Shown here in pieces: positions 44,578 to 52,820 of a DNA stretch of 64,000 bases; position 1 is the first letter of the stretch; each line of letters begins with the position of its first letter. A program made the position numbers and the translations under genes. The notes under the pieces are model-generated. The model saw nothing but the letters and a program-made list of their open reading frames with translations. It was not told the origin of the DNA and did not search any database. This DNA comes from an uncultured Lachnospiraceae bacterium (GTDB taxonomy: Bacteria > Bacillota > Clostridia > Lachnospirales > Lachnospiraceae), in NCBI GenBank assembly GCA_910578825.1, contig CAJTSB010000014.1:7724-71723 (forward strand). The letters are read 5' to 3'.

Positions 44578-45516
44578 CTACAAACAGAATTTCTTTCTCT
44601 TCACCGGAAATCTGCGATATTTTATATCCATCATCAAGCTGACAATCTGCGGCTGCCCGGACTGTTTTGCCTCCTCCAAAAGCATTTCCATCTGTGTCGG
44701 AGTATCCACAAAACTTTCCGCCAGCCAGCGCAACTCCTCTGACTTCTCCTGATCTATCAGAAACCATACTGTTTCCTGCAAATGTTCCCGCAGCCAGTTT
44801 ACATATTCTGCCCGGGCGCTTTCTGAAATATCCAAATTATATGGAAATCTAAGTCTTGCCAATGCTATCTCCATAGCAGTTATCAAATCAACATTATATT
44901 TTCCTGTCATAAAAAGCCTGTCATATTCTTCAAAAATCACCTGCGTATTGCGAAATGCATTGCGGTATTGAATGCCCATTCCATGCGTCTGTGTAGAAAT
45001 AATTCTCGCCGGTGTATTTTCTACCGCTTCCTCAAAAAATTCCGGATAAACCAGTCGGCAGAATACTTCTCCCTGCGCTCCATAGAACTCCACCGTCACC
45101 TTCTGTTTCAAATCCTGCAAAAGTTCCCGCAAACAGGAATTGCCATCCAGGCAATGCATATCCAGCCAGGAAAGGTTTTCACATCCGGTAAACGCCCCGG
45201 CTCCCATATAGGCCAGGTTGCTGTAACAGGATAACTTACGAAACTGCAGGCAATTATAAAAAATATAGCGTCCCAGCCGCTGAATCGTCTGCGGCAGATA
45301 CAATTCTTCCAGCTTATCTCCACAGATACACGGCAAGTCCCCGCTATTTATAGGCTCATCCTCCATCTCTGTGGCAAACGCATAGGCATTTACCTCCGTC
45401 ACAGCGCATCCATCCAGTTCCTCTGGTATGACGACGCTCCCGCTGCTGCTATAACAACGCAGGATGCAGATTCCATGTTCTCTCTTTTCATATGCAAAAT
45501 ACGCATCTCTTTCCAA
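44578..45516 (-). CDS. Leucine-rich-repeat (BspA-type) protein, probable TTG start
   Basis: About 312 aa. I place the start at the TTG at 45514-45516, one base after the folBK stop, because GGAGG lies 9 nt upstream; the only earlier ATG (45555) lies inside folBK with no binding site. Residues about 10-145 form degenerate BspA-type repeats (VVIPEELDGCAVTEVNAYAF, then ELYLPQTIQRLGRYIFYNC). The remaining helical part has ankyrin-like spacing but no clear match. No signal peptide, so it is cytoplasmic, unusual for this repeat type. Cotranscribed with the fol genes and the MoxR/VWA pair. Confidence 0.75.
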   Translation of the reverse strand: MERDAYFAYEKREHGICILRCYSSSGSVVIPEELDGCAVTEVNAYAFATEMEDEPINSGDLPCICGDKLEELYLPQTIQRLGRYIFYNCLQFRKLSCYSNLAYMGAGAFTGCENLSWLDMHCLDGNSCLRELLQDLKQKVTVEFYGAQGEVFCRLVYPEFFEEAVENTPARIISTQTHGMGIQYRNAFRNTQVIFEEYDRLFMTGKYNVDLITAMEIALARLRFPYNLDISESARAEYVNWLREHLQETVWFLIDQEKSEELRWLAESFVDTPTQMEMLLEEAKQSGQPQIVSLMMDIKYRRFPVKRKKFCL

Positions 45517-45517
45517 T

Positions 45518-46333
45518 TCAGATTTCCTCCAACATCTGCCGCACGGTTTTCCCATTCAGGGGATGTCGCAGATAAGGCGCCAGCTCCGCCAGCGGCTGCA
45601 GCACGAATTCCCGATTCTGCATATCCGGGTGCGGTATCTGCAAAATTTCTCTGTCCACAATGCAATCATCATAGAAAATAATGTCCAAATCCAGCGTCCT
45701 GGGCCCCCAGTGCATGTCGCGCTCCCGATTTGCCTCCTGCTCCACTTCGTGAAGAACATCCAACAATTCTTCTGGTGACAGGAGCGTGCGCAGTTCCAGC
45801 ATTCCGTTCAAAAACTCTGGCTGCTCCTTTACACCGTAAGGTTCTGTGATGATAAGCTGGGATTTGCGCTGCACAATACAGTCTTCCCGGCGATCCAGTG
45901 ATTCTATTCCCTGCCTGATATACTTCTCCCGGTCTCCCAGATTGGAACCAACTGCAATATAAGCGAGATGCCAGCTGCGCGTAATCTCTACGGAGACAGC
46001 CTCCAACGGAAGTCCGATTGGCGCCCACGGCTTTAATATCTCAAGCGTGATTGCCTGCATTCTGGGAAAATGCAACAGAACTGCCCGCGCCATCTGCTCC
46101 GCCGCAGCCTCGATAAGCTGAAACGTATGCTCTGTCATATAATTTGTCATAAAATGCGAGACTTCACCATAGTGAACAGATTTTGTTAAATCATCCCTTA
46201 ATCCCGCCTCTCTCGTAGATACATACAAAACGGCATTGATGATAAATTTCTGTCCCAGACGATTCTCCTCCGGAAACACGCCATGCCTGCCAAACACTTC
46301 CAAATTTTTAATATGAATCTTATCCGTTTTCAT
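45518..46333 (-). CDS. folBK: Bifunctional dihydroneopterin aldolase / HPPK
   Basis: 271 aa. The N-terminal 120 residues are FolB (NLEVFGRHGVFPEENRLGQKF), cleaving dihydroneopterin to hydroxymethyl-dihydropterin. The C-terminal part is FolK (YIAVGSNLGDRE, then HWGPRTLDLDIIFYDD), which pyrophosphorylates it. The fusion joins two consecutive folate steps. Start uncertain: the ATG at 46331-46333 is 5 nt after the folP stop with GGAG 12 nt upstream; an ATG 18 nt earlier overlaps folP. Gene order folC-folE-folP-folBK supports the assignment. Confidence 0.95.
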   Translation of the reverse strand: MKTDKIHIKNLEVFGRHGVFPEENRLGQKFIINAVLYVSTREAGLRDDLTKSVHYGEVSHFMTNYMTEHTFQLIEAAAEQMARAVLLHFPRMQAITLEILKPWAPIGLPLEAVSVEITRSWHLAYIAVGSNLGDREKYIRQGIESLDRREDCIVQRKSQLIITEPYGVKEQPEFLNGMLELRTLLSPEELLDVLHEVEQEANRERDMHWGPRTLDLDIIFYDDCIVDREILQIPHPDMQNREFVLQPLAELAPYLRHPLNGKTVRQMLEEI

Positions 46334-46338
46334 CGCTA

Positions 46339-47175
46339 TCACGCTCTCCATCCCTCCTGCACTGCCTCCGCCATCTGAACCACACGCTTATTTTGCAGGA
46401 CGTCATGCACACGCACAAATGCACACCCGGCCATCAGGCCAAACATCGTCGTCACTAACGTTCCCTCCAGCCGTTCTTCTACCGGTAAGTCCAGGGCAAT
46501 ACCGATGACAGATTTACGCGAAGTTCCAAGAAGAACCGGAAATCCCAATTCCCCCAGCTCTTTCAATTTACAGATAATCTCCAGATTATGCTCATAGGTC
46601 TTTGCAAACCCTACGCCCGGGTCAAGAATCATTTTATCTTCTGCAATTCCTGCATCTCTGGCAATTTCAATCGTCTCCTTAAGGTCTGATTTGACATCCT
46701 CCATAAAATTTTGGTATTGCATATTGTCCCGGTTATGCATCAGGCAACAAGCCGTCCCCGACTCTGCAATCACCTTTGCAAGCAAGGGATCGTATTTCAG
46801 CCCCCAGATATCGTTTACCATATCCGCCCCTGCCTGCAGCGCCGCAAGCGCCACCCTGGACTTATAGCTATCAATCGAGACCGGAATATCAAATCTATTT
46901 TTAATTAATTCAATTATCGACGCCGTCCTGTCGATTTCCTCTTCCGCTGTTATCTTCTGATAACCAGGTCTTGTCGATTCCCCGCCGATATCAATCAGGT
47001 CTGCCCCCTCATTTATCATCTTCTCCGCCTGTTTCAACGCTGCATCCCTGTTATTAAATTTGCCGCCATCCGAAAAGGAATCCGGCGTGAGATTTAAAAT
47101 TCCCATAATATAGGTTTTCTCCGCCACATGAAACGTGCGATTGCCAATCTGCATCACGGAATTTTTCTTCTGCAT
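46339..47175 (-). CDS. folP: Dihydropteroate synthase
   Basis: 278 aa, normal length. It joins hydroxymethyl-dihydropterin pyrophosphate with p-aminobenzoate; it is the sulfonamide target. Motifs: ILNLTPDSFSDGGKF, DIGGESTRPGY, VSIDSYKSRVA, ILDPGVGFAKT and LLGTSRKSVIG. AGGAG lies upstream of the ATG, 37 nt after folE. The end overlaps the start region of folBK. Confidence 0.97.
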   Translation of the reverse strand: MQKKNSVMQIGNRTFHVAEKTYIMGILNLTPDSFSDGGKFNNRDAALKQAEKMINEGADLIDIGGESTRPGYQKITAEEEIDRTASIIELIKNRFDIPVSIDSYKSRVALAALQAGADMVNDIWGLKYDPLLAKVIAESGTACCLMHNRDNMQYQNFMEDVKSDLKETIEIARDAGIAEDKMILDPGVGFAKTYEHNLEIICKLKELGELGFPVLLGTSRKSVIGIALDLPVEERLEGTLVTTMFGLMAGCAFVRVHDVLQNKRVVQMAEAVQEGWRA

Positions 47176-47212
47176 ATTTCAACTCTCCTGTCTAAGACTC
47201 CCAATCCGCCTT

Positions 47213-47770
47213 TTAGCGTCCCATCATCTGAAAGAACTGTTCCAAAAGGCTTTTGTCATCTGCAAACGCACCTCTTGTCTCCATCGTAACCGTCTGCGTC
47301 CCGGGTTTCTTCACCCCGCGCATCGTCATGCACATATGCTCCGCCTCCAGCATCACCACAGCCCCTTTCGGTTTCAGATACATCATCAGCGCATCTGCAA
47401 TCTGTGCCGTCAACTGCTCCTGAATCTGCGGGCGGCGCGCATAGATTTCCACCGTCCGCGCCAGCTTGCTCAAGCCCACAACTTTCCCATCCGGCAGGTA
47501 GGCAACATGTGCTTTCCCATAAAAAGGCAGCAAATGGTGCTCACAAACAGAATAAAAGACAATATCTTTTTCTAACACAATTCCACTTCCTGCTGTATCA
47601 AATGTCTTGCCAAGGAACTGCTCTGGCGTCTTTCCCATTCCATCAAAAAGCTCCTCGTACATCCGGGCAATCCTGTCCGGCGTCTCCCGCAGCCCCTCTC
47701 TGCCGCTTTCCTCTCCAATCCCCTCCAGCAAAAGGGTGACTGCCTGCCTGATTTTTTCCTTATCTATCAT
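47213..47770 (-). CDS. folE: GTP cyclohydrolase I
   Basis: 185 aa. It opens the pterin branch of folate synthesis by converting GTP to dihydroneopterin triphosphate. Zinc and active-site motifs are present: SVCEHHLLPFYGKAHVAYLP, and CMTMRGVKKPG with the second zinc Cys. The ATG overlaps the end of folC by 11 nt, indicating coupled translation. Confidence 0.97.
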   Translation of the reverse strand: MIDKEKIRQAVTLLLEGIGEESGREGLRETPDRIARMYEELFDGMGKTPEQFLGKTFDTAGSGIVLEKDIVFYSVCEHHLLPFYGKAHVAYLPDGKVVGLSKLARTVEIYARRPQIQEQLTAQIADALMMYLKPKGAVVMLEAEHMCMTMRGVKKPGTQTVTMETRGAFADDKSLLEQFFQMMGR

Positions 47771-49124
47771 CTTTTATTTTCTCCTTAACGGTTTCTCGCA
47801 GTTCCCTCAAGTAGGACAAAGAGCCAAATGCAAGTATCATGGTACTGTCGTCCGCCCCGGAAAGCGCCCGATTTACCGCCTCTTCCACGGTCCGACAATC
47901 CATCACCTGTCCATGGTACTTTCCCGCCTCAGACGCCAACGCCTGTCCATTCATGGCCCTTGGATGATCCGGTGTAACCGTATATACCTGACATGCCAGC
48001 GGGAGCATCATTTTCAACATTTCCTCATGCTCTTTATCTGCAAGTACCCCTATTATATAAATTATTTTGTAATTTGTAAAACCCCTTTTTATCGTTTCAT
48101 ATAATTTCTGCGCTGCATTGGCATTGTGCGCACCGTCCATCACAAACAACGGATGTTTGCATAATATGGAAAATCTTCCCTCCCAACTGGCCCGCAAAAG
48201 CCCTTGGCGAACATTATCTTTACTGATATGGAATCCAATTTTCTGCAATACTTTTGCCGTCTCTATCGCACAGACGGCATTTTCTATCTGATAATCCCCC
48301 AGCAGAGAGAGTACCATTTCATCCGCATTTCCCGGCAGATAATCTTCCGTTTTCGGGAACAATGTTTCCCCGAAATCCCCCAGCGGATAACGAAAAACCT
48401 GCTGCATATTATTTGACTCCGCAAAATATCGTACCTGATCTGCCTTACCGCAATCACTGTAGACTAACACTGCATGTTTGTCCCGGCACACATCCTCCAA
48501 CACGCCCTGAATCTCTTCCTGCCGAGGCTTTATTGCCACAACCTGAGAACCTTCCTTGATAATTCCAGCCTTGATGCGGGCAATCTGTGTCAAATCGCTG
48601 CCCAGAAATTTCATATGATCCATGCTGATGGACGTCAGCACACACACACGCGAAGCTGCAATAATATTTGTGGCGTCCGTCTCACCACCCATCCCGGTCT
48701 CCAGAACCACAACTTCACAGTTTCGGCGGTAAAAATAGAGAAATGCTGCCGCTGTCTCCACCTCAAACACGGTGGGCTGTGCCATTCCTCTGGCAATCAT
48801 GCGCTCACACGCCGCACGTACCTCAGAAATCACTGTCACAAACTCATCAATGGAAATGGGCTCCCCATTTACCTGGTACTGCTCCATGCGGTCAAAGACA
48901 GCCGGGGAAGTGTATCTGCCCACGCGGATTCCGGCCTGCTGAAGAATCGATGATACCATGGCGCACACCGAACCCTTTCCATTTGTGCCCGCCACATGGA
49001 TGAACTGCAAATTATCCTGAACATTAGCCAGCTCATTCATCAGATTCCTCATACTTTGCAGTCCCAGAATACTACCGCTCTTTGCTATTTCTCCTAAATA
49101 GTCCCAAACCTCATGTTCTGTCAT
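47760..49124 (-). CDS. folC: Folylpolyglutamate synthase / dihydrofolate synthase
   Basis: 454 aa from the ATG at 49122-49124 (AGAGG 3 nt upstream). P-loop GTNGKGS (46-52), then SPAVFDRMEQYQVNG and the Mur-ligase-like DGAHNANA. It adds glutamate to dihydropteroate and folates. The start is ambiguous: the frame is open further upstream and contains an in-frame GTG at 49158-49160 with TAAGGAGG 12 nt before it, but that stretch coincides with the terminator hairpin 49134-49166. First gene of folC-folE-folP-folBK. Confidence 0.95.
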   Translation of the reverse strand: MTEHEVWDYLGEIAKSGSILGLQSMRNLMNELANVQDNLQFIHVAGTNGKGSVCAMVSSILQQAGIRVGRYTSPAVFDRMEQYQVNGEPISIDEFVTVISEVRAACERMIARGMAQPTVFEVETAAAFLYFYRRNCEVVVLETGMGGETDATNIIAASRVCVLTSISMDHMKFLGSDLTQIARIKAGIIKEGSQVVAIKPRQEEIQGVLEDVCRDKHAVLVYSDCGKADQVRYFAESNNMQQVFRYPLGDFGETLFPKTEDYLPGNADEMVLSLLGDYQIENAVCAIETAKVLQKIGFHISKDNVRQGLLRASWEGRFSILCKHPLFVMDGAHNANAAQKLYETIKRGFTNYKIIYIIGVLADKEHEEMLKMMLPLACQVYTVTPDHPRAMNGQALASEAGKYHGQVMDCRTVEEAVNRALSGADDSTMILAFGSLSYLRELRETVKEKIKDDR

Positions 49125-49133
49125 TTTACCTCT

Positions 49134-49166
49134 AAAAAGCCCTGTGTGGCTTGCCCACACAGAGCT
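49134..49166 (-). terminator. Terminator or attenuator between the coiled-coil gene and folC
   Basis: Minus strand: AGCTCTGTGTGG, loop GCAAG, CCACACAGGGCT (12-bp stem with one T-G pair), then TTTTT. It lies 28 nt past the coiled-coil gene stop and ends about 10 nt before the folC start. Since there is no room for a promoter between it and folC, some transcription must pass it, or it acts as a leader control element. Confidence 0.75.
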
Positions 49167-49193
49167 TTCTTTCCTCCTTACATACAACTCATA

Positions 49194-50099
49194 TTATAAC
49201 TGAGAATCCACAATAATTCCCTTTATCTCTTCCTGTAACAGTTTCTGCTCATCCAAAATCTGCTGGGTATTGCGAATAACCTCCTGATGTGCGTCCAACA
49301 GCTCCTGAACTTCCATACTGTCCGGAACCGGCTTACTGTTCGCCGCTCTCTTCTTACGCTCTTCTAAATCTTCCTCGACATCTTTTGCCTTCTTCTCCTG
49401 CTCGGCACGCGCTGCTTCCCGTTCAGCATCCTGCTTAACCTGCTCTTCCTTGGCTTCCTTTGCCTCTTCTACAACGTCCTCGATATCCTCATCAATCTTA
49501 TCAATGGCTTCCTGCTTGAGCATTCCGATAATCTCGTCGCTGGCTGCTTGCAATGTCTTATCTGCCGCCTTATCTGCATCTATCATTCCATGATGTTTGA
49601 GAACCTCCTGTTTAATTGCTTTAACCCCTTTCGAAGCCGCTGCAATAACATCATGGGCATCCTTATACTGTTTCTGCCAGTGAGAGACCTGCTGATTCAA
49701 CTCTGAAATACGCGTCTTATATTCTTCGTTCTCCTTGTCGGGATACAATTCTCCCAACTCTTCTTTCTGTTTCTCGATATCCTGTAACGCTGTATTTGCT
49801 TCCTCAGCTGCTTTTTTACTTGTCTTAATGGAATCGCGGCACTCTTCTAAGACCTCATCTACCTTCTGATCCGACTTATATTGATTCTTAATGAACTGCA
49901 TGGCGTCTTCCATCGCCTTTTTCTTCTTCTCCGCAATGGAATCCTGCACAAGATTCAGCTCACAACCTTTGACTGCACCATTTTTGACTCTGGCCTTGCC
50001 CTGCTGCTCTTTTTGTGACGCGTCTTCTTTGTTCTGTATCTGCTCTCTGTTATTTGTATTCACAACTGTATCTGTACCCGCTATTCCATTTATCTTCAT
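49194..50099 (-). CDS. Coiled-coil protein of unknown function
   Basis: 301 aa from the ATG at 50097-50099 (AAGGAG 7 nt upstream). No signal peptide. It starts MKINGIAGTDTVVNTNNRE, then consists almost wholly of charged helices with coiled-coil character, about 45-160 and 175-300 (for example EDVVEEAKEAKEEQVKQDAEREAA). Lysine- and glutamate-rich, about one third charged residues. The N-terminus resembles that of the transglycosylase at 54610 (MRVNAIQGTDSTG). Might be a cytoskeletal, flagellar or secreted structural protein; not recognised. Followed by a terminator hairpin before folC. Confidence 0.8.
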   Translation of the reverse strand: MKINGIAGTDTVVNTNNREQIQNKEDASQKEQQGKARVKNGAVKGCELNLVQDSIAEKKKKAMEDAMQFIKNQYKSDQKVDEVLEECRDSIKTSKKAAEEANTALQDIEKQKEELGELYPDKENEEYKTRISELNQQVSHWQKQYKDAHDVIAAASKGVKAIKQEVLKHHGMIDADKAADKTLQAASDEIIGMLKQEAIDKIDEDIEDVVEEAKEAKEEQVKQDAEREAARAEQEKKAKDVEEDLEERKKRAANSKPVPDSMEVQELLDAHQEVIRNTQQILDEQKLLQEEIKGIIVDSQL

Positions 50100-50154
50100 A
50101 AGCTCTCTCCTTTTCACACAAAACTTCCCGGTATCTATAGTAAATATCGGCTTT

Positions 50155-51258
50155 TTATGTGATTTCTTTATCTTTCTTATGCAAACTCTTCTGATAATTC
50201 ATATGAGAAATAACCATCAGTGCGATCTTAAACAGCATGGCGTCCTCAAACGTACGGATATCAAGCCCCAACGCTTTCTCAATACGCTCCAGACGATAAA
50301 CCAGCGTATTGCGGTGTACATAGAGCTGTCTTGCCGTCTCCGAAATATTCAGGTTGTTCTCAAAGAATTTATTGATCGTTATCATGGTCTCCTCATCATA
50401 AATATCCGGTATTTTCTCTCCAAATATCTCCTTTAAGAACATTTCACAAAGACTAACCGGAAGCTGATAAATCAAACGCCCAATCCCAAGGTTTCCATAG
50501 AAAACGGTATCTTTCTCCATATAAAAAATACGTCCAACTTCTAACGCCAGTTTTGCCTCCTGATATGAGCGTGTGATATCCGGCAGCAAATCTACCCGAT
50601 TGCCATAACCTACCCTCACCTTGACCATTGCTTCTGCGTGAAGGTTGTCCACCAGAGTCCGCGCCATCTTTCCATACTCTTCCTCAGATTCGATATCCCC
50701 GACGTCTTTCACCAGGACAACGCAATTCTCATCTACCTCCGTCACAAAATCTCTCGATGCAGTCACAAAAAGATTTTTTATTGTCTCAAGCACTATGCTG
50801 TCATTTTTGCCGGACACCTCGATGACAAACACCACCCTCTGCGCCGCGTCAATATGCAATTTCTTGGCCTTATTATAAATATCCACCACCAGCATATTAC
50901 CCAGCACGATATTCTGAATAAAGCTGTTCCGATCCGTCTGTTCCCGATACGCGCAAACAAGATTACGAATCTGACAAGCTGCAAGGCGTCCAATCATATA
51001 AGTCTCTTCATTACCGGCATGTACTAACAGAACGTATTCCAACTCATTTTCAATCATGATCTTAAAAAAATGACAACCTGAAATCAACTGGCTCTCCGCC
51101 ATGGAATCTGCAAAACTGCAGATTGCTTCCTTCCTGTCCTCCCCGAATTCACAGGTTGTCGCCAATATCTCTCCACTGTCGCTGTACAGTTCGAGCTCAA
51201 CTCTTGAAATCTCCTTAATTTCCTCTAAAGTAATTTGCAATTTATGATTTGATATCAT
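50155..51258 (-). CDS. PucR/CdaR-family helix-turn-helix regulator
   Basis: 367 aa. The C-terminal domain is the HTH_30 type of PucR/CdaR proteins: FFENNLNISETARQLYVHRNTLVYRLERIEKALGLDI (about 302-340). The middle (about 115-270) is the GGDEF-like fold these regulators share, with VRVGYGNRVDLLPDITRSYQEAKLAL. The N-terminal 110 residues may be a sensory domain (VELELYSDSGEIL). CdaR relatives control sugar-acid or other carbon use. Target not evident; the MsmK-type ATPase gene upstream (157 nt away) is behind a terminator. GAGG precedes the ATG. Confidence 0.9.
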   Translation of the reverse strand: MISNHKLQITLEEIKEISRVELELYSDSGEILATTCEFGEDRKEAICSFADSMAESQLISGCHFFKIMIENELEYVLLVHAGNEETYMIGRLAACQIRNLVCAYREQTDRNSFIQNIVLGNMLVVDIYNKAKKLHIDAAQRVVFVIEVSGKNDSIVLETIKNLFVTASRDFVTEVDENCVVLVKDVGDIESEEEYGKMARTLVDNLHAEAMVKVRVGYGNRVDLLPDITRSYQEAKLALEVGRIFYMEKDTVFYGNLGIGRLIYQLPVSLCEMFLKEIFGEKIPDIYDEETMITINKFFENNLNISETARQLYVHRNTLVYRLERIEKALGLDIRTFEDAMLFKIALMVISHMNYQKSLHKKDKEIT

Positions 51259-51340
51259 GGATACCTCTCTTGTTGTTTGTTAGATTTACAATTACAATAC
51301 CAAATACCTGTGACAGGATATCATTCAGGATATATTCAGA

Positions 51341-51379
51341 AAAGAGAATGTCACCGCCCTGAGGCGAAACATTCTCTTT
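51341..51379 (-). terminator. Terminator of the MsmK/UgpC-type ATPase gene
   Basis: 11-bp stem AAAGAGAATGT (51341-51351) and its complement (51369-51379) around a loop that itself can pair CGCC with GGCG. It is followed on the minus strand by TTTTC. It begins 36 nt past the ATPase stop. Confidence 0.82.
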
Positions 51380-51414
51380 CCCTTTGTTATGCCACCTGCT
51401 ATTTCACAAAATAA

Positions 51415-52527
51415 TTAATGGGTAATTGTCAATTCTGTTTCTTTGTCAAACACATGAACTTTCTCAACATCCATTGCAAGTTTAATCGAATCTCCAAGGC
51501 GTGCGGTAGTTCTGGAATCAACCTTCGCCGTCATGTTGGAACCGTTGATATTATAATATAACAATACTTCGGAGCCAAGCAGCTCATATCCGGTAACCTT
51601 TGTGTTAAATGTGCTGTCCTTGAAATTATCCAATGCTGCTTTGGAATCATCAATATCATCCGGACGAATACCAAGGATCACCGTCTTGCCATTGTAACCG
51701 CCGTCAATGAGTTTCTTACCTTTTGCAGCCGGCAATACAATGTTGTTCTCGCCAAATACCAGAGAAACGCTGTCGCCCTGTACTTTACAGGTTGCATCCA
51801 GGAAATTCATCTGCGGAGAACCAATGAATCCGGCTACGAACAAATTATCCGGCTCATTGTACAATTTCTGCGGCGAATCTACCTGCTGGATAATACCGTC
51901 CTTCAGAACAACGATTCTTGTTCCCAGTGTCATTGCCTCTACCTGGTCATGCGTTACATAAATGATGGTTGCGCCCAGTCTCTGATGCAGGGAAGCAATT
52001 TCCGCACGCATCTGCACACGCAATTTTGCATCCAGGTTCGACAGCGGTTCATCCATCAAAAATACCTTAGGCTCACGCACAATCGCACGTCCCATAGCCA
52101 CACGCTGTCTCTGTCCACCGGACAAAGCCTTCGGCTTACGGTCTAACAATTTATCCAAATCAAGAATTCTTGCAGCTTCTTCCACTTTCTTCTTAATCTC
52201 TGCCTTCGGAACCTTTCTCAGTTTCAAACCAAACGCCATATTATCGAATACGGTCATATGCGGATATAATGCGTAGTTCTGGAATACCATCGCAATATCT
52301 CTGTCTTTCGGCTCCACATCATTGACGCGCTTGCCGTCAATCGTAAGCTCACCGGAAGAGATTTCCTCCAGACCTGCCACCATACGAAGGGTTGTGGACT
52401 TTCCACATCCGGAAGGACCTACGAAAATGATGAATTCCTTGTCTTCAATCTCAAGATTAAAATCCTTAACTGCCTCAAATCCGTTTGGATATACTTTACA
52501 AATGTTCTTCAATGATAAACTCGCCAT
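51415..52527 (-). CDS. Carbohydrate ABC importer ATP-binding protein, MsmK/UgpC type
   Basis: 370 aa. Walker A GPSGCGKST (37-45), signature ALSGGQRQRVAMGRA (from 134), Walker B FLMDEP (156-161), H-loop YVTHDQVEA. The C-terminal 130 residues form the OB/TOBE regulatory domain. It powers CUT1-type sugar importers. No permease or binding-protein gene is nearby, so it probably serves several importers encoded elsewhere, as MsmK does in streptococci. Upstream AGGAGG lies 11 nt from the ATG. Single-gene unit with its own terminator. Confidence 0.95.
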   Translation of the reverse strand: MASLSLKNICKVYPNGFEAVKDFNLEIEDKEFIIFVGPSGCGKSTTLRMVAGLEEISSGELTIDGKRVNDVEPKDRDIAMVFQNYALYPHMTVFDNMAFGLKLRKVPKAEIKKKVEEAARILDLDKLLDRKPKALSGGQRQRVAMGRAIVREPKVFLMDEPLSNLDAKLRVQMRAEIASLHQRLGATIIYVTHDQVEAMTLGTRIVVLKDGIIQQVDSPQKLYNEPDNLFVAGFIGSPQMNFLDATCKVQGDSVSLVFGENNIVLPAAKGKKLIDGGYNGKTVILGIRPDDIDDSKAALDNFKDSTFNTKVTGYELLGSEVLLYYNINGSNMTAKVDSRTTARLGDSIKLAMDVEKVHVFDKETELTITH

Positions 52528-52820
52528 ATTACCAATTACCTCCTGTAATTACTCTGCTTTGCAGAAATTTATAAAAATATAGTACCAAATTTCCTGCAAT
52601 AATACCACCTGACAACCTACCAAAAACGTATCCATATTCTTGTTACAAACGCCCAGAATAAATATAACCATCTCCATTCTTCGTCAATTTAACGAAAATT
52701 ACACATTTCTTCTATGCAAATTAACAAATTACTACTCCGGCATTTTTGATGATTCGGGTTGTAAATTCCACACACTTTAGTTATAATAAGAAAAAAACAT
52801 TTAGAGGAGGACCTATTATC
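52528..52820. other. Divergent intergenic region between the ATPase and pfp genes
   Basis: 293 AT-rich nt. The plus-strand pfp promoter is at 52759-52787. On the minus strand a possible ATPase promoter is TTGACG (52682-52687) with TATATT (52661-52666), but the spacer is only 15 nt, so I am unsure. Nothing else, such as a riboswitch fold or small gene, is evident. Confidence 0.4.
52759..52787 (+). promoter_or_regulatory. Sigma-A promoter of the phosphofructokinase gene
   Basis: -35 TTGTAA (52759-52764), 17-nt spacer, -10 TATAAT (52782-52787), 33 nt before the ATG at 52821. AGGAGG follows at 52804-52809. Confidence 0.75.

Noticed and set aside
52746..52820. Upstream start for the phosphofructokinase
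   Set aside because: This start would lie before the promoter -10; the ATG at 52821 has AGGAGG at the right distance and gives the conserved N-terminus.
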